Positions 1 through 5,560 of a stretch of 6,212 nt of DNA are shown here, piece after piece. This DNA comes from Acidobacteriota bacterium. Lineage in GTDB: Bacteria > Acidobacteriota > Blastocatellia > RBC074. The notes below the pieces were generated by a model. It saw nothing but the letters and a program-made list of their open reading frames with translations. It made no database searches and was not told the DNA's origin. The stretch covers positions 1 to 6,212 of the forward strand of contig JABFSD010000007.1 of assembly GCA_013140935.1 (NCBI GenBank), written 5' to 3'. The stretch's first letter is position 1; each line of letters begins with the position of its first letter. The translations under genes and the position numbers were made by a program.

Positions 1-657
1 CCGCAATTTTTTCACATGACGGTTTTCCGCCAGTTGCAGCCCGGTTACGCAGACTTCCTGCAAAACCGGCTTCACCCGGCGCGCCAGCGGGGCGGCGTGA
101 AAAACCTTTACATCTGGTCAACGGCGCTGGGCGATTTGAACGAACTCGTCACGCTGCAACCGATAGCGACCGCCGACAGTTTTTACCAACTCGATGCGCC
201 GCAACGCGAACCCGCTGCGGCAGTGCTCTGGCAGCGCTTCGAGCGTTTTTATGAAGAGCGCCTCGATTACGTCATCGTCACGCGTCCTGAGCTGAGCGCG
301 CAACTTTTGCCTGCGCCCAACTGGCCGCGCCTCGTGCGCTTGCGCATCACGACGACTGCGCCGCAACGCGAGGGCGAATTCAAGCAATGGTTACAACGCG
401 AATTGTTGCCGCATGCAACGCGCTACAAGGCAGCCACGGAATGGCTCACTACACTGCGTTATGGCGGCGATGTGAATAACACTTTCCTGTCGTGGCGCAT
501 GAGTGAAAGTTTCGCTGATCTCGACGCGGCTTTTGACCGGCAGGCCAACGCGCAATTAGTGGCGGCGGGCATCGTGACTTGCGACACCGATTACTGGCTG
601 CGCTATCGCCCCGACTTGAGCATCGTGACAGGCAAGGCCGCGACAGAAATGAAGTGA
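1..657 (+). CDS. Two-domain protein of an uncharacterised tandem paralogue family, 5' end cut by window edge
   Basis: Function not recognised. The reading frame is open to the left edge, so the gene is probably partial. The first ATG is at 16, but bases 1-15 hold no ribosome binding site. Aligned with the paralogue at 701-1531, this ATG falls inside the first predicted beta strand (FFHMTVFRQ against VRITHVKMG), so the real start, and perhaps a signal sequence, probably lies upstream. From Met16 the product has 213 residues in two similar halves. Each half ends in a P-[ED]-L-S motif: PELSA at residues 91-95 and PDLSI at 199-203. Matches to the next gene include the spacing of L-x-P-A-x(3)-G-G (LHPARQRGG against MLPAYKKGG) and VTLQP against VTLRP. 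The repeated compact halves suggest a dimeric alpha/beta-barrel fold (NIPSNAP or related), which is inference. The stop is 43 bases before the next gene's ATG, so the two are probably co-transcribed. Confidence 0.7.
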   Translation, partial: PQFFHMTVFRQLQPGYADFLQNRLHPARQRGGVKNLYIWSTALGDLNELVTLQPIATADSFYQLDAPQREPAAAVLWQRFERFYEERLDYVIVTRPELSAQLLPAPNWPRLVRLRITTTAPQREGEFKQWLQRELLPHATRYKAATEWLTTLRYGGDVNNTFLSWRMSESFADLDAAFDRQANAQLVAAGIVTCDTDYWLRYRPDLSIVTGKAATEMK

Positions 658-687
658 ACTCACTGTGCATTTCAATCACAACCCAAC

Positions 688-694
688 AAGGAGA
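688..694 (+). promoter_or_regulatory. Shine-Dalgarno site fixing the start of the 701-1531 gene
   Basis: AAGGAGA lies 6 bases before the ATG at 701. It selects this ATG over an in-frame GTG at 665, which would add 12 non-hydrophobic residues ahead of the signal segment and has no ribosome binding site of its own. Confidence 0.8.
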
Positions 695-700
695 AAAACC

Positions 701-1531
701 ATGACACACGTTATTCACCAATCAACTTTGCAATGTCTGCGCGTTACGCTGGGCGGCCTGCTGTTGGCCGTCGCCGCGTTCGCGCTCTTTCAATTCACCA
801 CCGCGCCAGTCGCGGCCACGCAGGGCGCAGCAGCGCAGCCTACCGCTACGCCGCCGCGCTATACGGTGCGCATCACCCACGTAAAGATGGGGATGACCGC
901 CGAGTTCGAAGCCTTAGTCAAAAACGAAATGCTGCCCGCGTACAAAAAAGGCGGCCTCAAACAAGCCATGGCCTGGGTGAGCGCGAGCCTGGGTGAAGCC
1001 GCCGAATATGTAACGCTCAGACCTTATGACGGAGCAAAGCAATTCGACGAACCCGGCGCGCTCACCAAGGCCCTCGGCGAAGAAGGAGCGCGCGCCCTGA
1101 CGCGCAAGTGGAGTTTGCTGGTCAACGATACGCGCCAGTTCGTCGTGCAGATGAAACCCGAATTGAGCATCCCGCCCAAAAACAACGACGCGCCCAAACT
1201 CGCAGTGGTTTATCGCACGAAGATCGCGCCCTTCCGCACACTGGAATACGAAGAGCATTTCAAAGCGCACACCCTGCCGTGGATCAGCAAGGCTTCGCAG
1301 AAAGCCTACTTGATGAGCAAGGTCGGGATGGGCGGCGACAGCAACGAGTATTTCGGCGCGTTCTGGGTGGATTCGTACACCGACATGAGCAAGTGGTCGG
1401 CGTCGTTTCCGACAGGCGGCAGCGGCGCGGGACAGAAACTGGCGGGCATCGTGTTGTCGCAGGAATCGGCGATTTATCGCTACGTGCCGGAACTGAGCAT
1501 CCGGCCTGAAGCGCAGAAGGCCGCGAAATAA
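701..1531 (+). CDS. Secreted or membrane-anchored two-domain protein, complete member of the tandem paralogue family
   Basis: Function not recognised. The product has 276 residues. Residues 1-12 are a polar start, 13-32 form a hydrophobic segment (LRVTLGGLLLAVAAFALFQF), and an Ala/Thr/Pro-rich linker runs to about residue 52. This fits either a signal peptide cleaved around residues 35-40 or an N-terminal anchor, placing the rest in the periplasm. Two similar domains follow, about 53-160 and 165-270. The first ends in PELSI (153-157) and the second in PELSI (263-267), the same motif found twice in the upstream gene. Domain size, the alternating hydrophobic strands and the internal duplication suggest ferredoxin-like dimeric alpha/beta-barrel domains of the NIPSNAP kind; this is inference. 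No catalytic residue can be named. The start is set by AAGGAGA 6 bases upstream. The gene follows its paralogue by 43 bases and precedes a relic of a third copy. Confidence 0.75.
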   Translation: MTHVIHQSTLQCLRVTLGGLLLAVAAFALFQFTTAPVAATQGAAAQPTATPPRYTVRITHVKMGMTAEFEALVKNEMLPAYKKGGLKQAMAWVSASLGEAAEYVTLRPYDGAKQFDEPGALTKALGEEGARALTRKWSLLVNDTRQFVVQMKPELSIPPKNNDAPKLAVVYRTKIAPFRTLEYEEHFKAHTLPWISKASQKAYLMSKVGMGGDSNEYFGAFWVDSYTDMSKWSASFPTGGSGAGQKLAGIVLSQESAIYRYVPELSIRPEAQKAAK

Positions 1532-1548
1532 CTTTGTGTGGCGCGTGA

Positions 1549-1701
1549 GCGGGCGGGGCTGCGGCCTTGCTGCTCACGCACCGCGCGCTGGCCAGATTGC
1601 AGCAAAAAAATCTCGGCATCGTGATCGGCACGGAAAACCGCGTCCTGCGCTTGCGGCCCGAGATTAGCATTTTGCCTGCGCTGAACACGGCGGCGAAATA
1701 A
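1549..1701 (+). pseudogene. C-terminal relic of a third paralogue of the 1-657 / 701-1531 family
   Basis: This is an open stretch of 50 codons plus stop, directly after an in-frame TGA at 1546-1548. It has no ATG and no ribosome binding site. Its translation contains LARLQQKNLGIVIGTENRV, then LRLRPEISILPALNTAAK and TAA. It lines up with the C-terminus of the preceding gene: NLGIV against KLAGIV, RPEISI against VPELSI (PEISI at 1657-1671), and AAK-stop against AAK-stop. It also matches RPDLSI near the end of the first gene. The DNA has diverged strongly apart from short islands such as GGCATCGTG and GCGAAATAA, so this is an old duplication that lost about four fifths of its coding length, not a recent tandem copy. 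The break lies just after the stop of the 701-1531 gene, consistent with a deletion between paralogues. A short peptide starting at TTG 1567 is possible but unlikely. Confidence 0.7.
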
Positions 1702-1726
1702 CCAATGCTTGTCAACCCTTAACCAC

Positions 1727-1730
1727 GGAG
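1727..1730 (+). promoter_or_regulatory. Shine-Dalgarno site of the 1737 gene
   Basis: GGAG (in ACGGAGAAAATT) lies 6 bases before ATG 1737 and supports both the start and the reality of this otherwise unrecognised gene. Confidence 0.7.
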
Positions 1731-1736
1731 AAAATT

Positions 1737-2240
1737 ATGTCACGTACATTCACAGGTTCGGAATTCTTGAAAGCACTCAGAGAAGGCGATCTCAAGCCCT
1801 CGCTCTTGCGCGTTGGGATGGCTAAACCGTGCGACGAAGACTACGGTGCCCTGATGTTTGCGGAGGGCAATTCCTGTAAGCAGTGGGTCAAAATTCCACT
1901 TGATATGATCGTCGCGATTGACCATTTAGGAGAATCGCCTTGCCTTGATCACCAGCACCCCCGCGTTCGGTTGCACCTCAGAGAGGCCCCCGCGCAAAGC
2001 CGGGAAGCCACGGTTTTTGCCAGCTTGCTGCGCGCCTCCGCAGCCGTTGCCCAAGAGGGGTGGGAACCCCCAGAGCCTGGCATTCCCACGCCCTGGGGGC
2101 CTTTGCCTGCGCCACTGCCGGGCGAACCAACCCCGCGCTGTCGGCCCTACCGCGGCCCCTGTCGGTGGGACGAAGAATATGGCCGCAGGATGAAACACAT
2201 CGTCTATGCAAACTGTGAGGATGTTGACATCCCTTGCTAA
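1737..2240 (+). CDS. Hypothetical cysteine-containing protein with a proline-rich middle
   Basis: Not recognised. The product has 167 residues and begins after a good GGAG site. There is no signal peptide or membrane segment, so it is probably cytoplasmic. Residues 1-85 look like a compact folded domain: an amphipathic start (GSEFLKALREGDLKPSLL), then Cys32, Cys47, a strand-like WVKIPLDMIVAID (50-62), and Cys69-x-x-His72-x-His74, a cluster that could bind a metal. Residues 86-105 may be helical. Residues about 106-142 are low-complexity and rich in Pro, Gly, Trp and Arg (seven PP/xP pairs, Cys135, Cys142). The tail is charged and ends in Cys160 and Cys167. The proline-rich part is encoded by GC-rich DNA with interlaced inverted repeats (2060-2099), so it may be a repeat element absorbed into the reading frame. 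The gene stands 35 bases after the paralogue relic and 111 bases before the TetR gene. No function is proposed. Confidence 0.6.
   Translation: MSRTFTGSEFLKALREGDLKPSLLRVGMAKPCDEDYGALMFAEGNSCKQWVKIPLDMIVAIDHLGESPCLDHQHPRVRLHLREAPAQSREATVFASLLRASAAVAQEGWEPPEPGIPTPWGPLPAPLPGEPTPRCRPYRGPCRWDEEYGRRMKHIVYANCEDVDIPC
2060..2099. repeat. Interlaced inverted repeats inside the hypothetical gene
   Basis: GTGGGAA (2060-2066) pairs with TTCCCAC (2083-2089), and CCCCCAG (2067-2073) pairs with CTGGGGG (2093-2099). The two 7-bp perfect pairs overlap in a crossed order, so both cannot form as simple nested hairpins. The segment encodes the proline-rich part of the protein and may be a dispersed palindromic element. 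Copy number cannot be judged from this window. Confidence 0.45.
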
Positions 2241-2290
2241 AACTGGCTCCAGCGATCGGGCGGCTGCCCTGCCAACTCAAGCACACACTG

Positions 2291-2299
2291 TTATCCACA
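2291..2299 (+). other. Single consensus-type DnaA box, TTATCCACA
   Basis: This is an exact match to the classical 9-mer recognised by DnaA, in the spacer before the TetR gene and 2 bases from an 8-bp inverted repeat. It is alone: I see no box cluster, AT-rich unwinding region or dnaA/dnaN gene, so it is not evidence of an origin. It may be chance or a DnaA-responsive promoter element. Confidence 0.3.
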
Positions 2300-2301
2300 T
2301 A

Positions 2302-2329
2302 ATGCCCGCAAGTTTGTTTTCGCGGGCAT
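2302..2329. promoter_or_regulatory. Perfect 8-bp inverted repeat upstream of the TetR gene, candidate operator
   Basis: ATGCCCGC (2302-2309) and GCGGGCAT (2322-2329) are perfect reverse complements separated by 12 AT-richer bases. The element spans 28 bp and ends 22 bases before the TetR start. TetR repressors commonly bind palindromes near their own promoter, so autoregulation is the most natural reading. In RNA it would form an 8-bp GC-rich stem, but no T-run follows on the + strand, so it is a poor intrinsic terminator for the preceding gene. Confidence 0.45.
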
Positions 2330-2351
2330 CAGGGCAAGAAAAGCATTTTGT

Positions 2352-3047
2352 ATGGAAGCTGCCAATCTTGACTTTGCCGAAATCGAGAGCGAACGCCTCG
2401 CGCAAATTTATCGCGCGGCGGCGGCGTTGTTTTGCGAGCGCGGCTTTGACGCGACTTCTATGCAGGACATCGCCGCGGCCGTCGGTGTCACCAAAGCCGC
2501 GCTCTATTACTTCGTGCCCGGCGGCAAACAGGAACTGCTCTTCGCCATCATGAATTTCGGGCTGGATCAATTGGAACGCCACGTCATCAAACCGGCGCGC
2601 GCGATTCCCGACGCCGAGGCGCGGCTGCACACGATCATCCGCAATCACGTGCGGCTCATCACCAACGGGGCTTCTACAAAAAATGGGGCACGCGGCAATC
2701 CCGTTACCATCGTCGTAGACGAAATCGGCGGACTCGACGCCGCGCAACGTCGCCAGATAGATCGGCGCAAGCGCGACTATGTCGAGTTGTTGCGCGATAC
2801 GCTCAGGCAGTTGCAACACGAAGACAAACTGCGCGCGCTCGACGCCACCGTAGCCGCCTTCAGTTTGCTCGGCACGATGCTGTGGGTCGCGCGCTGGTAT
2901 GACACGCAAGGGCGTTTGAATGCGGAACAGATTACGGAAGAGATGGTGAAACTCGCGTTGGGCGGGCTGCTGCAAAAATCTGAAGCTGCCGCTAAAAAAC
3001 GCACCAAGCCGTCAGCCGTTTCAACTCATTTCCCCCACCAGCGATAA
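2352..3047 (+). CDS. TetR/AcrR-family transcriptional regulator
   Basis: A cytoplasmic one-component regulator expected to bind DNA as a dimer and to release it on binding a small ligand. The product has 231 residues, slightly longer than the usual 190-220. The N-terminal domain (about 15-65) is typical: IYRAAAALFCERGFDATSMQ (19-38) forms helices 1 and start of 2, DIAAAVGVTKAALYYFVPGG (39-58) the helix-turn-helix, then KQELLFAIM. The C-terminal ligand domain (about 70-210) is all-helical and divergent, so the ligand cannot be predicted. Residues about 214-231 are a basic, probably disordered tail. The ATG at 2352 has no clear Shine-Dalgarno site, but starting here gives the standard lead-in before helix 1. 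The inverted repeat at 2302-2329 is a likely operator for autoregulation. The target could be the downstream cytochrome/dehydrogenase operon or the upstream genes; position alone cannot decide. Confidence 0.92.
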   Translation: MEAANLDFAEIESERLAQIYRAAAALFCERGFDATSMQDIAAAVGVTKAALYYFVPGGKQELLFAIMNFGLDQLERHVIKPARAIPDAEARLHTIIRNHVRLITNGASTKNGARGNPVTIVVDEIGGLDAAQRRQIDRRKRDYVELLRDTLRQLQHEDKLRALDATVAAFSLLGTMLWVARWYDTQGRLNAEQITEEMVKLALGGLLQKSEAAAKKRTKPSAVSTHFPHQR

Positions 3048-3094
3048 GGCTCCCTCTCTCACGCCTTCCCTTTCGCCTTGTTCTCAGCCACAAC

Positions 3095-3171
3095 CGTAGG
3101 CCATCCGTTTCCACGCGTGGGCGCGCCCGCTGCTCCAATCGCGTAGACAAGCACAGGGCGGACGGCCTACG
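3095..3171. repeat. Palindromic intergenic element with 13-bp near-perfect inverted arms
   Basis: The spacer 3048-3206 holds no gene. CGTAGGCCATCCG (3095-3107) and CGGACGGCCTACG (3159-3171) are reverse complements with one mismatch (12 of 13). Between them lie two perfect 10-bp palindromes, CCACGCGTGG (3111-3120) and GGGCGCGCCC (3119-3128), sharing two bases. The layout resembles a small non-coding mobile or REP/MITE-like element, or a strong cruciform or bidirectional structure between transcription units. No T-run follows, so intrinsic termination is not well supported. Whether it is dispersed in the genome cannot be seen here. Confidence 0.5.
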
Positions 3172-3206
3172 CTACGCCCACATTCCAACCCGAAAAGGCA
3201 AACCAC

Positions 3207-3965
3207 ATGAAACGTATCTGTGCTTTATTAGCGCTGTTGATTTTCGTTCTGGCGGCGACGCAACCAAACCGGACCAACCGGGGCCGCACCGACCTGATGC
3301 AAGGCAAAACGCTTTACAACAACCAATGTGCGCTCTGCCACGGCATCGAAGGCACAGGCGGCAAAGGCCCCGCCCTCAACCTGCCGAAGCTGCCGCGCGC
3401 CGCTACGCCAAGTGCGTTGAGCAAAGTCATCGCGGAAGGCATCGAAGATTCCGAAATGCCCGGCTTCTGGCAACTCAACGAACGCGAAGTGCGACAGGTC
3501 GCGGCTTATGTGCGTTCGCTCGGACGAGTGCAAAACGTAAAAGTCACAGGCAATGCGGCACGCGGCCAAACGTTGTTTGAAAAGCAATGCGCCAACTGCC
3601 ACATCGTAAGCGGCAAGGGCGGCGTCACCGGCCCCGAACTCACCGAGATTGGCATAAGTCGCAGCGCCGCATATTTGCGTGCCGCCATCGTCGAACCCGC
3701 CGCCGCCGTGCCCGAAGGCTTTTTGGTCGTGAGCGTCACGACTGCCAACGGGCAGCGCTTACGCGGCGTGCGCGTCAACGAAGACCCGTTCAGCATTCAA
3801 TTGCGCGACGCGGCGAATCGTTATCATTCCTTCCGCAAAGCTGAGCTGAAAGAAATCAAAAAAGAGTTCGGCGTCTCGACGATGCCGAGTTACAAGGATG
3901 CGTTCACAGCGGCGGAGCTTGATGATTTGGTGGCGTATCTGGCCGGGCTGCGGGGCGAGAAGTAA
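3207..3965 (+). CDS. Secreted dihaem cytochrome c with C-terminal haem-binding domain of Pirellula/Verrucomicrobium type
   Basis: A periplasmic electron carrier of 252 residues. Residues 1-18 (MKRICALLALLIFVLAAT) are a signal peptide, which haem attachment by the cytochrome c maturation system requires. The first class-I c domain (about 30-105) has CALCH at 41-45 and a likely axial Met84 in SEMPGF. The second begins at RGQTLFEKQ, has CANCH at 128-132, and its likely axial Met226 lies in TMPSY. About 90 residues between haem site and Met form a beta-rich insert (GFLVVSVTTANGQRLRGV, then a lysine-rich segment), the layout of the haem-binding domain common in Planctomycetes, Verrucomicrobia and Acidobacteria. 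AAAAGG (3193-3198) precedes the ATG by 8 bases. The next gene starts 31 bases after the stop, and a PQQ dehydrogenase follows that. The likely role is accepting electrons from that dehydrogenase and passing them to a terminal oxidase (inference). Confidence 0.9.
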   Translation: MKRICALLALLIFVLAATQPNRTNRGRTDLMQGKTLYNNQCALCHGIEGTGGKGPALNLPKLPRAATPSALSKVIAEGIEDSEMPGFWQLNEREVRQVAAYVRSLGRVQNVKVTGNAARGQTLFEKQCANCHIVSGKGGVTGPELTEIGISRSAAYLRAAIVEPAAAVPEGFLVVSVTTANGQRLRGVRVNEDPFSIQLRDAANRYHSFRKAELKEIKKEFGVSTMPSYKDAFTAAELDDLVAYLAGLRGEK

Positions 3966-3996
3966 TGTCAGACACGCGATTCGATAACGAGAACAC

Positions 3997-5547
3997 ATGA
4001 TGAAACATTTCAACGTTGGCGGGCCGTGCAGGCCCGAAGATCACTATATGTTGCCGGTGGCGTCACGCTTGCCCGAAGTGTTGCGCTTGATTGAACAAAA
4101 GTCGTATTTCGTCATTCACGCGCCACGACAAGTCGGCAAGACGACGACGATGATGCAACTGGCGCAGGAGTTGACGGCGACGGGACGCTTCACGGCGCTG
4201 GTCATTTCCGCTGAACCGGGTTCGGCTTTTAACGCTAATCCGGGCGCGGCGGAGCTGGCGATGTTGGGTAATTGGCGCGCTGATGCCGTTTGGCTGCCAG
4301 CAGAATTGCAACCGCCCGCCTGGCCGACGGCAGAACCAGGTTCGCGTGTGCGACAGGCCTTGCAAACGTGGGCGCTGGCTTCGCCGCGCCCGTTGGCGGT
4401 GTTCATTGACGAGATTGATGGATTGCAAGACGAGACGTTGCTGTCTGTATTGCGCCAGTTGCGCGCCGGTTATGCGCAACGTCCCAAAGCCTTCCCGTGG
4501 TCGCTGGGATTGATCGGAATGCGCGATGTGCGCGATTACAAAATAGCCTCCGGTGGCAGTGACAGGCTTGATACGGCCAGCCCCTTCAACATCCTCACGC
4601 GCTCGCTGACGCTGGGCAATTTCACCGAGGCCGAAGTCACGGCGCTCTATCGCCAGCACACCACCGAAACCGGACAGGTGTTCACCGATGAAGCCGTCGC
4701 GTTGGCCTTTCATCTGACGCAAGGGCAACCTTATCTGGCGAATGCGCTGGCGCGAGTCGCGGTGGAAGAATTACAGCAAGACCTCGCGCAACCCATCACC
4801 AGCGAAGCCATCGAACAGTCGAAAGAGATTCTCATTCAGCGGCAGGAAACGCATTTGAATTCGCTGGTAAAACGCTTGCGCGAAGAGCGCATACGCCGCG
4901 TCATTCAACCAATTCTGGCAGGCGATGAGTTGATCGAAGTGCCAGAGGACGACCGCCGCTTCGCACTCGACCTGGGGCTGGTGCGCAAGGTCAACGGCGG
5001 GCATCTGCAAATCGCCAATCCGATCTATCAGGAAATTATTCCGCGCGTATTGGCCGGTTCGGCGCAAGATTCGATTGTTCAGGAAACCAAGTGGTACGTG
5101 TTGCCTGATGGCAGATTAGACATAGACAAGCTGTTGACTGCGTTCCAACAATTCTTCCGCGAACATTCGGAACACTGGGTTGAAAGGTTTGATTACAAAG
5201 AGGCCGGGCCGCAGTTGTTGCTGCAAGCCTTCCTGCATCGCATCGTCAACGGCGGCGGACGCATCGAGCGCGAATACGGTTTAGGTCGCGGGCGCACCGA
5301 CTTGCTGGTCATCTGGCCTTATCCGAAAGGCGTGCAACGCATCGTGCTGGAATTGAAAGTGCTGCGCAAAGCGTTGGAAAAAACGATTACTGACGGATTG
5401 GCGCAGACGTTGGAATATGGCGAACGGTGCAAGGCAGATGAAATGCATTTCGTCGTGTTTGACCGCTCGAAGAAACCCTGGTCGAAGAAAATCTTCAACC
5501 GCACGCGCAAGCTGCGCGGTGCGACGATCAAAGTTTGGGGCATGTAG
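3997..5547 (+). CDS. AAA-type ATPase fused to a PD-(D/E)XK nuclease-like domain
   Basis: A cytoplasmic protein of 516 residues with no signal peptide. The opening HFNVGGPCRPEDHYMLP (4-20) and the following ATPase resemble the AAA-like ATPases found beside signalling or defence domains in cyanobacteria and other bacteria. Walker A is APRQVGKTT (42-50, Ala in place of the first Gly), Walker B is LAVFIDEID (133-141), and a sensor-like strand is LGLIGMRDVRDY. A helical lid and a winged-helix-like part (about 300-350) follow. The C-terminal domain (about 385-516) has the PD-(D/E)XK pattern: Glu424/Glu426, Asp435 in GRTDLLV, Glu452-Leu-Lys454 in VLELKV, and Q470-x3-Y474. All key nuclease residues appear intact. 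Two adjacent ATGs (3997, 4000) are possible starts and the ribosome site is weak (GAGAA). The gene sits between the cytochrome and the PQQ dehydrogenase with 31- and 13-base gaps, unexpected company. Role unknown; DNA-targeted defence or mobile-element maintenance is a guess. Confidence 0.85.
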   Translation: MMKHFNVGGPCRPEDHYMLPVASRLPEVLRLIEQKSYFVIHAPRQVGKTTTMMQLAQELTATGRFTALVISAEPGSAFNANPGAAELAMLGNWRADAVWLPAELQPPAWPTAEPGSRVRQALQTWALASPRPLAVFIDEIDGLQDETLLSVLRQLRAGYAQRPKAFPWSLGLIGMRDVRDYKIASGGSDRLDTASPFNILTRSLTLGNFTEAEVTALYRQHTTETGQVFTDEAVALAFHLTQGQPYLANALARVAVEELQQDLAQPITSEAIEQSKEILIQRQETHLNSLVKRLREERIRRVIQPILAGDELIEVPEDDRRFALDLGLVRKVNGGHLQIANPIYQEIIPRVLAGSAQDSIVQETKWYVLPDGRLDIDKLLTAFQQFFREHSEHWVERFDYKEAGPQLLLQAFLHRIVNGGGRIEREYGLGRGRTDLLVIWPYPKGVQRIVLELKVLRKALEKTITDGLAQTLEYGERCKADEMHFVVFDRSKKPWSKKIFNRTRKLRGATIKVWGM

Positions 5548-5551
5548 GAGG
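5546..5551 (+). promoter_or_regulatory. Strong Shine-Dalgarno of the PQQ dehydrogenase overlapping the upstream stop codon
   Basis: AGGAGG begins within the TAG stop (5545-5547) of the ATPase-nuclease gene and lies 9 bases before ATG 5561. Ribosomes finishing the upstream gene would end on this site, which suggests coupled translation of the two genes. Confidence 0.8.
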
Positions 5552-5560
5552 AATCGAATC

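Noticed and set aside
665..700. GTG at 665 as an alternative start giving 12 extra residues
   Set aside because: The AAGGAGA at 688-694 lies inside this extension and is well placed for ATG 701; the extra residues (HFNHNPTRRKT) precede an already complete signal segment.
1567..1701. A small independent gene starting at TTG 1567
   Set aside because: No ribosome site, and the sequence matches only the C-terminal end of the neighbouring paralogues, which fits a relic better.
2302..2329. Intrinsic terminator for the preceding hypothetical gene
   Set aside because: The stem is followed by CAGGGCAAG rather than a T-run, and the 12-base loop is long for a terminator.
2291..2351. Replication origin suggested by a DnaA box
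   Set aside because: Only one box, no AT-rich unwinding region and no replication genes nearby.
2277..2975. A 232-codon open frame on the - strand
   Set aside because: It lies opposite the TetR gene, whose helix-turn-helix is unmistakable; the reverse product is Arg/Gln-rich with no recognisable domain and reflects GC-rich codon bias.
4063..4728. A 221-codon open frame on the - strand
   Set aside because: It is antisense to the ATPase Walker A/B region, with a composition typical of a shadow frame and no ribosome site that supports it.
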